DNA of 50,451 bases from Hirudo medicinalis (taxonomy: Eukaryota; Annelida; Clitellata; Hirudinida; Hirudinidae): assembly GCA_011800805.1 (NCBI GenBank), contig MPNW01000580.1:86752-137202 (forward strand), read 5' to 3'. Numbering within the stretch: the stretch's first letter is position 1; each line of letters starts with the position of its first letter. The translations under genes were made by a program, and so were the position numbers. The notes beneath the pieces were generated by a model. The model was not told where the DNA came from. It searched no databases and was given only the letters and a program-made list of their open reading frames with translations. Shown piece after piece: positions 1 through 11,394 of the stretch.

Positions 1-743
1 TTATTATTCTTATTATCGCAATAATTGTTGTACTTAATATCGTAATAGTTGTTGTACTTATTATAGTAATAATTGTTGTACTTAATATCGTAATAGTTGT
101 TGTACTTATTATAGTAATAATTATTATCGTAATAATTGTTGTAAATATTATCATATAATCTGCTCTAACGTTATAACCATTTATAACCATTCGAATGGAT
201 TAACTTCATGACATCATCATCAGGTCACTTTGTGTTATATCATATCATCATCATCATCATCATCATTATCATCATCATCATCAAAGTGACATCTTCCTCC
301 TGGAAGGTGAAAAACCTTAATTGTGACATCCCATAAGTTTCAATCTTCTTCCAACATTTCTGTTGCTCATGTAACGGTTGTAATCAACAACATCAACAAC
401 AACAACAACAATAATAACAATAACAATAGTAATAATAATAATAATAACAATAATAATAATAATAATAACAATAATAATAACAATAATAATAACAATAATA
501 ACAATAACAACAATAATAATAATAATAATAATAATAATAAGCAACATCATCACAATCTCACCCACGGGACTACCGTCCATCATCTTAATCACCGCAATCA
601 TTATCATGATCCCGGTTTTCCGACTTCCGGTCAGTGGTGGCTGATCTTTGATTAAATCCTCCATGAAATTGATGTCAAGCAGCACGAGTTTCCACTAATT
701 GGGTTTCTGATTCCCATCAATCTGATTTGATTCTCGTCATCAT

Positions 744-774
<31 letters not shown>

Positions 775-2664
775 ATCATCATCATCATCATCGTCACCAT
801 GTTCACTTTCATCACTTTCATCAGCATTACCACAGTGCTTAAATGTGTTATCACATTCATCACGTTGTTTTAACGACTGAAGCAGAATATAAACATGTCA
901 TCTGCAAATCCAGCTTCATCGCATAATGACGTCCTAATCACGACTGATGTTTACAACACTCCACTGACAGGGATACACACAGACCACAGTTGCTATTTGG
1001 TGTCCCGTGGTTCCTAATTAACCTTGAACAACCCTAAATAACCTTAATTAACCTTAAACAATCTCCCTCTCCACACTTTCCACCTAGCTGTGCTCATCTC
1101 GACTTTTTGCCCCAAAAAACATCATCAAAGCATTCATTTCTTATAAATGTCGCAATTTTCGACGTCTCCTTAGACATCTTTTCCTCAGTCATTACCACCA
1201 TCATCATCGTCGTCGTCGTCATCATCATCATCATCATTATTATTATCCTAGTCATGAGTGGACTACATTTCAAGGCCAATCCTGATAGTCATCGTCGTCG
1301 TCATCTCCATGACATGAAGAATGCCGGAATTATTTGAGAAATTTCGGTAAATAAGTCATTTCATTATTCATGTCACTTCAAAACCGCAAAAACGTCCACA
1401 AATCCAAAGTCTGACGTCATCAACAACCACTTCAACAACCACCGCCACAACCACCGCAAACCACAAATGCCAGCGCTATGGTTACTTGAGAATGAATTCT
1501 TGAATAATGAAAGATATTTTTACTTTATTTTTTTTAAATATATACTTTATATTTTAGACTTTATGCAGTTTTTTTTATACTTTTGTTGGTGACGAAAATA
1601 GTTGTGATTATGATAATGGATTGGCTTCAGAATTAATTACCAAATAATGATGATGATGATGCTGATGACGACCACGACGATGTTGTGACGATGACAATGA
1701 ATGGATTGGATTTATAAGTATGACATTTCTTTTGACCAAGAAATTAGCTCTCATTAGCAGCTTTATTGCTGGTTACTAGTTAGTTGGATTCTTGATAACA
1801 TTATTATCACATAATTATTATTACTACTTCTTCTTATTGTGCATGATGGTTATCACATCGATAATTAACATTCAAATAATGAATATTAATGTAAATCAAT
1901 TACTTATTCATTAATCAATTAGTAAGCCTGAATTAATTGAGTAATTATTAATAATAAATTATAATAATATTAACGCTGTGATAATGTTTATTAAGCGCTC
2001 ATTATATAATTTAATTATTAAATCTGATATGACTTTCTTATAATAATAATAATTATTGCTATTATAATAATATATTCTAATAATATTAATATTATAATAA
2101 TTATTATATAATTATTATATAATTTATTATATTATTATATTTATTATATTATTATATTATAATATATAAATATTATAATATTATAATTTCAATTATTTAA
2201 ACATTCAACTCGATAACTAATACTAATATTGTTATTAATAACAGTTAGTAAATGCATATGTGCCTGCAACATCATTATTGCCATCTTTCGCAATTAATTT
2301 GTTTTCATAAATGATTGTTTTTGTTGGAAATGCATCATCATCATCACCAACTGCAATCAATTCACGTTGTTTGGAGTTTGGATGGAGATTAGATTGATAC
2401 CAATCCACCGCTCGTTCGTTCAATCGTGTATATCGGATCGATGCCTGATTGATGTCAGCATGGCTTCCCTTACGATACACCGAACAATGGTGTAAGATAT
2501 TAAAGGAAAAAAATGACATCTCTCAAAACTTTGTATTGTTAGCACTGGATGACTGCAATTGAAAGTCATTACAAACCACTAACTTAAATTAGTTAATTAA
2601 CCAGGCAACCAATCAAACGTTTGCACAGTAATTGATTTGTAATTGATCAGAAAATTAAGCAAAC
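1..2664. other. Left-edge noncoding region (probable XYLT intron 3)
   Basis: AT-rich sequence with no supported exon. It holds a tandem repeat of roughly 48 bp at about 1-150 (TTGTTGTACTTAATATCG type units), dense AAC/AAT triplets at 380-540 and ATC triplets near 240-290, 735-795 and 1198-1240. A 9-bp inverted repeat (GTCACTTTG at about 223, CAAAGTGAC at about 282) flanks the ATC tract near 250. The long asparagine-, isoleucine- or histidine-rich frames here are translations of the repeats. It lies downstream of XYLT exon 3, so it is probably intron. Confidence 0.6.
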
Positions 2665-2775
2665 CCAGTCGAAGGCAGTAGTTGACACATTGACCAGGCG
2701 AGTTGGTATCCTTGAGTTCTGTCATGTGATCTGGAAGCAGACGCCTTTTGGAGCTGTCTCTATAGCAACCAAGTG
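2665..2775 (-). CDS. XYLT: XYLT exon 3: first half of a WSC domain
   Basis: Reads ALGCYRDSSKRRLLPDHM and on to SPGQCVNYCLRLG. The C-Y-R-D opening and the C-x3-C about 25 residues later are the start of a WSC (putative carbohydrate-binding) domain. Acceptor TAGAG at 2777-2776 and donor at 2664 (GTTTGC, weak) give phases 1 and 1, matching exon 2. The second half of the domain, with its G-x-E-C-x-C-G signature, is not visible and should be in a more distal exon. A minus-strand GCAG acceptor near 2263 could start a small next exon, but I cannot support it. Confidence 0.7.
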
Positions 2776-5700
2776 CTCTACCCATTGTGGATCCTATGAT
2801 AAGATGAAAGAGAAAAATTGAAAACTTTGTTGAAGTGCTTAGAACCAAGTAAGCAACAACAACAAAAACAAAAAACAAAAACAACAACAATAATAATAAT
2901 AACACTTATATATTTGAAAAAGTCCATATTAGCTCGCATGCAAATATTTATTCACGATGTCCAAAACCGTGACTTGCAACCTATTGCAACCTAAGATAAA
3001 CTTGGAATGAAAATACGATTGAAAGCATTAATATAATAATAATAATAATAATAAAATTTGCAATATTCTTTATTCAAAAAAAACTAAAAAAAACCCAAAA
3101 ATCAACCATGTATCCCAAGGGAATATAATTCCCGTCCAGGGGATAACCAGTTACAAATTATTATAACCTGTTGTAAATTATTACAACCTGTTACAAATTA
3201 TTACAACCTGTTGCAAATTATTACAACCTGTTGCAAATTATTATAACCTGTTGCAAATTATTATAACCTGTTGCAAATTATTACAACCTGTTACAAATTA
3301 TTATAACCTGTTACAAATTATTATAACCTGTTGTAAATTATTATAACCTGTTACAAATTATTATAACCTGTTGTAAATTATTATTACAACCTGTTGCAAA
3401 TTATTACAACCTGTTACAAATTATTATAACCTGTTCAAATTATTATAACCTGTTGCAAATTATTACAACCTGTTCAAATTATTATTATGTTATTGCGACA
3501 AGTAGATGAGAATCCTTACATAATGGGTGAGTTGAAAGTGAAGGTGCAAATTTGACTATTGACGAACATGAGAACATTGACCAATGTGTGACAATGGAAG
3601 AAATAGATTAACTGGGCAATGCTGTGACACAACCAAAGAAAAGTAGACAAAATAAAATAAATAAATAAATAAATAACACAACGGATGAAGGGGTGAGGAA
3701 ATGCAAGATTCAACAATTGGACAGAATATATTTTTTTCAGACGGAACTTAAATAGTGAGGAATTGTTTGAGAAAAAGATGAGTGTGGACCTCGACAACGT
3801 ACGGAGGATTGTTTAAAGATGGTACGAGAATCAGATCTGAATTGATTGGATGATCTAATATTGTAAGAATGTATGTCTGAAGATTTGGCAAACATATTAT
3901 TAAAGGACGAAGCAAGTTATGTTCATAATTAGATGTGAAGAGACAATTTGGAATTTATTGATCTGATGAATATTCAGAAATCCATTTGAAATAAAGAAGT
4001 CCTTTGTATGAGCGCAGGGGTGGAGAAGAAACATAATAGGGATGATTCTTTTTTGGAGAGTGAGTAAAGATATAAATTTAGAGGGATGGTTTGATGCCCA
4101 AGCGATATTACAATAAATGAGGTAAGGATATATTAAAGAGTGGTGGTAGTAGCAAATATTCAAACGAGAACTTTGAAGACTGATTTGGAGAATGGTTCCA
4201 TGTGAACAGCAGTTGAACAAGGGTCGGTCGGCACCAAGAGACAGGTGAACACCGTTCTGAAGCGAGGTTTGTTGCGTGGCGTCGCCGTCATCATACTTCT
4301 CCCTAACGAAAGTGGACCGGGTTAATATTCCCGAACTTGAGCACGGAGATTGGCTTGCTCTCGGGCACGTCAAGCGCGGTAACGCAAACGCAAATTCAGC
4401 ATTATAAGAATTTTTCTATCAACAAATGGACTGACAGCAATGTTTTATGAAATTTTGGAGGCAATACAATTAATATGCAAAGACCAGTTAATTTATAATC
4501 GATGATAATGCCGAGGAAATTAGCCGAGGTAACGTGTTTGATCTGCAAGCCAGTCTTATGCCAGGTTGAATGTTATAAGATTATTCTTATTTTCGAACAA
4601 AACAAAATGAAATTTGTCTTTTCGATATTTAGGGACAGCTTATTGGCTCGAAACCACATGTCAACATTTGTTAATTCCCTGTTGATGTTAATAATTAAGT
4701 CGTTAAGATTTTTACCAGAGGCAAATACATTAGCACCATCTGCAAATAATAAGAATTTAAGCATTAATGAAGAACTATGCGAATAATATTATAAATAATA
4801 AAAAAGCAATGGTCCAAGAACAGAGCCTTGAGGAACACCACAAGAAACGTCTCCAAATATTGATCTAACTATTAACCATTAAATTCTTTTCATTCATTAA
4901 AAACTTTCAAATGAACGCATGCTAACTCAGCTTGACTCAAATGATTAGATTGTAAAACTCAAAAATTAAAATAATCTCTCAAATAAATTAAATATTTATT
5001 AGAAACTAAATATAATAATAATAATAACAATAACATCCCACTCAACCATTAAAATAAAGCATTTATAATTACGTTATAATTACCTAATAATTAATTAATT
5101 ACCTAATAATAAGTCATTTATTAGAACAACAACAAGTTTGTTTGTCGAATAACATTCGAGAGGGACAAGTTGAATAAACTTTTATTTATGACTGAAAATC
5201 AAAGCAGTTTAAAAAAGCCTTTGGTTGAAAATGAAGTTAATTTATGAGGAAGAAGAGATTAAAAATAGATTCTCATTGAAAACACATTTCAAGATAATTA
5301 CACATATTTTATATTCAACAAATATTCAATGTTTTATGTTAAGAGCTTGTTGTGTAAATTTTGCGTTTTCAACGAGAAAGATGAGAAGGATGGTGCTTGA
5401 GATGCTTCCTTACAAGCCAAAGTGTAATTGTGCTTCACATTTTCACACAAGATTTGATGATTAAATTGTCCCTTTTAAATCTGTGGGATGTCAACAATGA
5501 TGATAACTATTACCATCATCATCGTCGTCATCATCATCATCACCATCACCATCATCATTATATTGACGAGTGCGAAAAAATCATAATTAGATTAAAATGG
5601 AGCATTAAAGCATTACAAATGCATGTAATATCTTAAATTACACCCACATTCGATGGAGGCCTTGAAAAGGAAATGAAATGAAAAAACATTGAAAAAAAGA

Positions 5701-7129
5701 TTAAGAAGAATAAAAACTAAAATCCAATTAAAATGAGTAACTCAATCAGAGATCCATTGAAATCAATCATTTCAATGATTTTTTATTTAAATTTTTAATT
5801 TATTATTTTATGTTTAAAATAATGTTTTTTATTATTTCATTATTAAAATAACGGTATTTTTGTTCAAATAATGTTTTTGAAATCGAGAAAATTCTAAACA
5901 GGAAGTCTTGGACAAACAACATGGCTACGTTTTCAGAACTAAGCATCGATTGATTCCTCTTTTATGCTGGATTGGATTCTAATTTGAAACAAAGTTATGT
6001 GCAATCAGGTCCATACTTTTTAATAAAACTAATATTATTTTTATGTTACTATTATTTGCACTTGTTATTATTATTATATTAAAATCATTTATTCCCAAAA
6101 TAGATGATTAAATAATACTCCAATTACAGCAGATAGGATGAAGATAATGTGGAATATAAAGATGATTCAAGACATTCACATCTTAGGGAATGACTCAATT
6201 AATTCCTTTAAAAAAAACATTAATTTTAGGACTTAAAACACGACATTTGGAAGGATTCACTCAAGAAACAACTTGTTGAGAAAGTAATTTATCTGAACAT
6301 TTATTTGCACGAAGATTAATCGGATCAGATTAATCAGATTAATCATTAAGCGATTAAAACGGCAGCAGTTGAAGTCGTCATATTTATTATCAGATAACAA
6401 TAAATACAAAACTGCCGATGCTTACTCATATCATGACGAGTTGATCAAACAACAAATGTTATTGATAGCAGTTACATCGTTAACTACTTAATTCCCAAAC
6501 TAGAATCCTAATCCTAATTATAATAATAATGATCATAATAAATTAGCCTCCTTGGTCACACATTTGAAAGGCTAGTGAAAAGAATTGCTGATTGAAAATG
6601 GTCGAATGAATTTAACTGCCAATTTAATGTGATTATAGTGGAAAATATTTTAATATGCATTTATTATTCACGCTAAGCATATAGCACCGCATAAATTAAC
6701 TGTTTCAAATTATTATTATTATTGTTATTATTATTATTATTATTATAATTATTACTATTATGTTACGTTATCTTACTCATGACATTCAACTGTGTTTTAC
6801 ATATAAAAGCATAACAGTGCACTCAGTATCTAATACAAGGTTGTTTATGTTCTTTGGTATGACATCACCACTATCATCATCATCATCGTCATCGTCGTCG
6901 TCGTCATGTTGGCTTTGATCCTTCAGGTTGAATGTATTACAGTCATCCAATTTGGCAATATTTTTGGCTTTACTTTCGAAGAGTCCTCAATTCATGAACT
7001 TCGTCATAAAAGTTCCAATCATATATTTTATATTATTGATAATATTACATAAATTAAATGCAGACCTTAAGTTAGATGTATAAATAATTTTCAATGAAAT
7101 TTCAAAAATAATTATATTAATTATCACTT

Positions 7130-7185
<56 letters not shown>

Positions 7186-7329
7186 ATTCAACAAAACTAA
7201 TAAGAACTATTATTATTATTATTATTATTCGTTAGCGCCATCTAATCACGTGGCACGCACTGGCTCCAACTTGAGAAACTTGCAACCTGATCAAAGGCTC
7301 TCAACACCAGCACCGGGTTTTGATGTACC

Positions 7330-7360
<31 letters not shown>

Positions 7361-10300
7361 GAGATGTTAGTGACTGAGATTTGGATGATGACGACGAAGA
7401 CGACGGGTGTCGTTGTTGATTTGTTCAACGAAGGAGAACAAGTTCCCGCCTAAGGCGATAATCAGAACATGAAAATCATCCAACCGTGACGGAGGAAATA
7501 TATTTTCTGCTCATTGTAAGAATAAACAAACGCAGTAATATTCAAGTAATATTCAATATGCAAGTAATCTGCACTTTCACAAGAACAAAGTAATATTCAT
7601 TATATTATACGATAACAAGAAAAATATAACACCGTAAAATAGTATAAATAGAATTCAAACATCAAACAAAATAAGAAGAATCCCTTCTTCAGTTATTAGT
7701 CTTTTTTGAGCGTGCATCATTTAATCAAATTTTTTATGCAATAAAATTATAGACATTGTGTTTTTTTGACTCACCACCATCATCTTCATCTCCCTCATCA
7801 TCGTCATCATCATCATCATCATCATCATCATCGTCACCATCATCATCATCATCGCATCACGGTAGTTATGAATGGGCACCAACAACCATCTGCCACATCT
7901 CCACACATAAACATACATACACACACACACACAACAATACTCCACAAAAGATCTCCAAACTGACAAGAGTCTCTAATTAATCTACGACTCGAATATTTTT
8001 TAAAAATAGAATAAAAATAATTTCAAAACAAAAAATCATAATTGTTTTAAATTATTTTTTGTCTCGTGTCGCTTCTCCCGCCCACGCCCCGCCCACCCTG
8101 GTAATGTGAAGGACGGACCCATTTATAGATGATTTGTTTGTTTTCCACTGAGGGTATGATGATGATGCTGATATCCTTAGTTTCATGCAGAGTAATGATT
8201 TTTTCTTAGGGACTCCCGTGTAAAACCCATCATTGAGGGACACATGGTGATGATAATCTATAATACAAAACAGAAAGTGCTTGTGTATGTCCGTCTGTCC
8301 AAAGAACTCCTCCCAAACGGTGAACGATAGCGACTTGAAATTTGCACACGTCATTCTCTGCCATTCTTGGGTCAATTGTGCTACTTTCAATTTCAACTTT
8401 CTTCCAAGTTTTCCGACTTTCATCTTTTCCTAAATCGCATACGAGCTTTAAACTCGAGAGCTATTGGAATAAAGGAATATTGTACTCCCGCATGGTCTAA
8501 CGTACGAGACTTCGCCTCTCGCGATGGCAGCACGGGTTCGAGTCCCGTTGCGGGAGCATCGTCCTAATTGCCCAGTTCTTGGAGGGCTGAATTTAATTAC
8601 ATAGCACATGGCTGGCGAAGCCGGTTTAAAAAAGCTAGTAACCAATATTCCAACTGGCATAACTTGGAGGTGATCACGTGATAATGGTCAAGCAAATTTT
8701 AATTAGTCAGTCCACAATTATGACAATATAGCAATTGTAATGAAGTTATAAAATTAACATTGAATTGAATAATAAATTTAATCTTAATAAATATCATTAT
8801 TTATTAAAATGACACTGATGATGATGATGAAGACGATAATGGTCGAAGATGATGATGACGATGATGCAGTTGGATCAATGCCAAGTTCCAACAATCTCCA
8901 AGCTGGCAATGGAAAAGAAAGCCACTTAAGATGAAGCAGGAAGAAGAAGAAATAAATAATTTATTATTTACTAAAACGAATAAATGAGAAGGAAGGAATA
9001 AAAATACAACAAAAACAAAAACCGCAAATTGAGTTTCTTATCCTTTCAGAAGAGAGATGCAAAGGCGTAAACAAACTGGCATTTGAATGTTAAAGGAATC
9101 CTGATTCTGACCTTTGAACCCTTTATATATGTAGTACTACACTGACTAATAATAGTAATTATAATTAATAGTAATTATATAATTAATTATAAGTAATTAT
9201 AATCTCTTAATAAAAATTACTAAATAATAATTAATGTTATCGTCATCATTACCATTATTAATGTTATTATTATTACTACTATTTATTAGTTAGCAGGCTA
9301 AGTTGTACCTCAAGATTATTTATTACTGGAAGGTTAATAAGTTACAATATAATGTCGCAAGAAAGTTAGTTTTATAATATGATATTATGGAAGTAGCACA
9401 CCATATAAAAATGTTTTGATGGTTGTACCTGAATTTATTGTGGCAATGTTTGTAAAGATCGTGATTAGTACGATGCCAAGATGATGTTGTTGCAGATCAT
9501 CACGGTCAAAACGACAAAAACGGCCGCAAACAGTTTATTGACAAGCCATTTGGCAATAATTAACATATTTGCAAAATAACGACATTTCATTAACTGCAAA
9601 ACACGACAGCAACTGCAACAACAAACTCTCCCTGCCGACCATTCCACCCACGACGACACCAACCTGAATTTGGGCAAGTCCTCTTCAATTGGGTAGGAAA
9701 GAGCTGCTTGTGTTGATGGAGGCAGGAAGTTCTGAGGATCGACTCCTTGCACTGGCTGGTCTTGGCTCTCTTGAGGGCACTCATCGTTTCCTTGCCGTGC
9801 TGTCGGCAGACTTCGGGCAACTCTTCCTGCGCTTTCAGTGCTGCCTGCTTTAAACATAATGGGACTGGTTTTTATGTAATATTTCTCTTAATAAAAATGT
9901 AGTTATTATTATTGTTGTAATTATTATTGTTATCATTGTTGTTATGATTATTATTGTTATCCTTATTGCTATTATTAATGAAGTTGCCGATGTTGATAGT
10001 AAATCATTTTACATTTACATATAGCATAGTCATTATAATTGTAATAAGGTCAAGTGTAATACTCTAACGTACATAATTTCAACGACACGATTCAAATTAA
10101 TTACACAAAATGACTGCAGCAAGAAAAACTACAGTTATTGCAGCTCGTTATTGTTGTCGATATGCTAGCCGATAAGTTTGTGTTTATAACTAGCCGATAA
10201 GTTTGTGTTTATAACTAGCAAAGGAATTATAATTTCTAAAGTGACTTAGTCTTTGAAAAGTCTTGAAATAGAAGTTGTCATGCTCTTAATCTTAAGTGGG

Positions 10301-11394
10301 TGTTTTTGCATGTTTTCTTCCATTCAGGAAGGTTGCAGAGGATGGAGCAACTTTTTATCCCCTGCAGAAAAGATGCACATAAATGGTAAAGCATTTTAAA
10401 TTTCATTTATCGACTGAAATTGAAGATCTCAATTTTTCCGATGTTGAGGGCAGACATTTTTGTTAAAAAGGAAATTATTTGTGGGGAATGAATGGCTCAG
10501 ATGAAGAGACACATATTTGATTCTAATGAAATGAATGCAACTTGAAGTTGAAATTATTTGAAAGTTTTAGAGTCTTGAAATTCACAAGAACTGGAATGTG
10601 AAAGTTGTTGAACTTGAAACAAATTTTCAAACTAGTGAGATTGAATTGCTAGGTTACAAAAAGAACATAAAAAGTTTTTCACAAATAAAGACTGCTTGAG
10701 ATGCTTGTGAGTTTAAGAACTTGCATCATTCACAGTCTTCAGCATTGCTTTAGAGAAAATTCTTTAAAAATCTTTGGGATGAAATCAAATGCCTAAGGAT
10801 GTTGAATTAAACAAATGAAATTCATGTTAGAAAAATGTAAAAAAAAAAAAGAAAAATTTTGCAACCAATTACGATTAATAATAAAACGGTTAGAATACAA
10901 ATTAGCCAATTTAAACAGATGCTAAAATCTCAAATAATTTCACCATGTTTGCTTTTTGTAGGAAGGAAGCAATCTTTAAATTATTTTATAATTGCTAAAA
11001 TTACTTTGCACTGAATCATGTTACCAACAAACCGCCTTGTTCATCAATCATGACCTCTGGAGGTTATTTTTCAGTAAAATTAAGAACAGTAACAAAATTG
11101 AATAAATCCTTAAAGGCATTGAGGACTTTAAAACACTTGAACAGTAAAAATAGTAAAATTCCACCAGGAACACAAAAACTATTAAAACTTAACAATCACC
11201 TTTGAATTGGAGAATTGTCGACGTCGAAAGACCATGTCCTCAGAGCCAGCAGAGGACTTATTGACGTAGTCGTTCCTCATGTTTCCGATGGCCAGGAATA
11301 AATAAAATTGGAATGCAACGAAGATGAAGCAGGTCAGAGCCAACGGGTAGAACAGTCTTCCACAGAGAACTGACCGGAAAATCATCTTTCCCAT
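2665..11394 (-). CDS. XYLT: Peptide O-xylosyltransferase, 5' part (three exons; rest off window)
   Basis: Golgi/ER enzyme that transfers xylose from UDP-xylose to serine of proteoglycan core proteins, the first step of heparan and chondroitin sulfate synthesis. Exons read on the minus strand are 11394-11200, 9844-9664 and 2775-2665; the junctions keep frame (phases 0 and 1). Together they give a short basic cytoplasmic tail, one membrane segment, a stem motif typical of the family (C, then GKE, SALKRAK, C) and the first half of a WSC domain (GCYRD ... QCVNYC). Drosophila xylosyltransferase is known to carry a WSC domain and vertebrate ones do not, so this is the invertebrate type. The glycosyltransferase-14 catalytic domain was not found and must lie left of position 1. 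The gene is complete at its 5' end if the ATG at 11394 is used; the reading frame is open a little further upstream, to a possible splice acceptor, so an earlier 5' exon is possible. Confidence 0.8.
3151..3486. repeat. 20-bp tandem satellite, about 17 copies
   Basis: Unit close to TTACAAATTATTATAACCTG, head to tail. Variation is almost confined to two places: the start (TTAC, TTGC or TTGT) and ATTATA versus ATTACA. Phase is exact over the first 11 copies; a 3-bp insertion and single deletions appear after about 3380. No spacers or associated genes, so it is not a CRISPR array. Confidence 0.9.
3900..4870 (-). mobile_element. Decayed non-LTR retrotransposon (LINE) reverse-transcriptase fragment
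   Basis: Minus-strand frames give, in order, GVPQGSVLGPLL (about 4800-4855), LFADGANVFASGKNL with NKLSLNIEKT (4573-4764), then SLIYPYLIYCNIAWASN and LLTLQKRII with NIHQINKFQ (about 3900-4170). These are the fingers/palm motif, the catalytic box and the thumb region of Jockey/CR1-like LINE reverse transcriptases. The catalytic box reads FADG where active enzymes have a double Asp, and frame changes separate the blocks, so the copy is dead. It lies inside XYLT intron 2 in the same orientation as the gene. Confidence 0.85.
4200..4390. other. GC-richer segment inside the LINE remnant
   Basis: About 190 bp with clearly higher GC and many CpG dinucleotides, lying between the catalytic-box block and the thumb block of the LINE. 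One minus-strand frame is open throughout and runs on into the thumb region. I do not recognise its peptide (it contains REKYDDGDATQQ). It may be a nested insertion or a rearranged LINE linker. Confidence 0.4.
8052..8440. repeat. Repeat-like block next to the tRNA-like element
   Basis: GC-richer than its surroundings. It contains TGTATGTCCGTCTGTCC, followed by CTCCTCCCAAACGGTGAACG and GACTTGAAATTTGCACACG. Phrases of this form are common in dispersed repeats of invertebrates (from memory, not searched). No supported coding content. It ends about 45 bp before the tRNA-like element, so both may be one composite element. Confidence 0.35.
8486..8556 (+). repeat. tRNA-like sequence, probably a SINE head or tRNA pseudogene
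   Basis: Folds as a tRNA: 7-bp acceptor stem TCCCGCA/TGCGGGA, D stem GTCT/AGAC, and T arm ACGGG-TTCGAGT-CCCGT with a perfect RNA polymerase III B box (GGTTCGAGTCC). The anticodon stem is badly mismatched (only GCC/GGC pairs) and the D loop lacks the usual GG. No intact anticodon can be assigned, so a functional tRNA is unlikely. The A-box-like and B-box promoter followed by about 200 bp of non-tRNA sequence (to about 8760) suggests a tRNA-derived SINE. Confidence 0.55.
9664..9844 (-). CDS. XYLT: XYLT exon 2: conserved pre-catalytic stem motif
   Basis: Begins after the acceptor AAAGCAG and ends at CAG|GTTGGT, phase 1. The peptide contains C, HGKETMSALKRAK, C, then RTSC and KRTCPNSG. This spacing of cysteines around GKE..SAL.RAK and the closing R.CP..G matches the region just before the catalytic domain in animal xylosyltransferases; it is the strongest evidence for the gene's identity. 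Longer open frames overlapping it (9465-9857) are in other registers and show no family signal. Confidence 0.85.
9845..11199. other. XYLT intron 1
   Basis: AT-rich intron with no exon seen. It holds a 25-bp direct repeat (CTAGCCGATAAGTTTGTG...) at 10165-10214 in two perfect copies, and short GTT/ATT tracts near 9905-9985. Confidence 0.6.
11200..11394 (-). CDS. XYLT: XYLT exon 1: type II membrane anchor
   Basis: Encodes 65 residues starting MGKMIFR. Residues 14-36 form one hydrophobic segment (LFYPLALTCF onward) after a short basic tail, then a polar stretch: the layout of a type II Golgi glycosyltransferase. The donor is AAG|GTGATT, phase 0. Taken alone the exon is not family-specific. It is assigned to XYLT because its phase joins exon 2 and because no other gene start fits between. 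Confidence 0.65.

Larger units (their letters stand above)
2776..9663. other. XYLT intron 2 (6.9 kb)
   Basis: One long AT-rich intron on the minus strand. It contains a 20-bp satellite (3151-3486), a decayed LINE (about 3900-4870), ATC/GAT microsatellites (5515-5560, 6870-6905, 7330-7360, 7770-7860), an AAT tract (7135-7182), a short CA tract (about 7917-7932), a repeat-like block (8052-8440) and a tRNA-like SINE head (8486-8556). No further exon is supported. Confidence 0.6.

Noticed and set aside
323..685. Asparagine-rich (plus) and isoleucine-rich (minus) open frames
   Set aside because: Both are translations of an AAT/AAC microsatellite; no non-repeat domain.
2235..2519. 94-codon minus-strand frame as the next XYLT exon
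   Set aside because: It lacks the G-x-E-C-x-C-G half of the WSC domain and any GT14 motif, and the junction phase could not be justified.
3151..3486. CRISPR-like array
   Set aside because: Units are contiguous with no spacers, and this is animal DNA.
8486..8556. Functional tRNA gene
   Set aside because: The anticodon stem does not pair and the D loop lacks GG, so no reliable anticodon can be read.
9465..9857. 130-codon minus-strand frame with a hydrophobic end
   Set aside because: It overlaps XYLT exon 2 in another register; the family motif is in the other frame.
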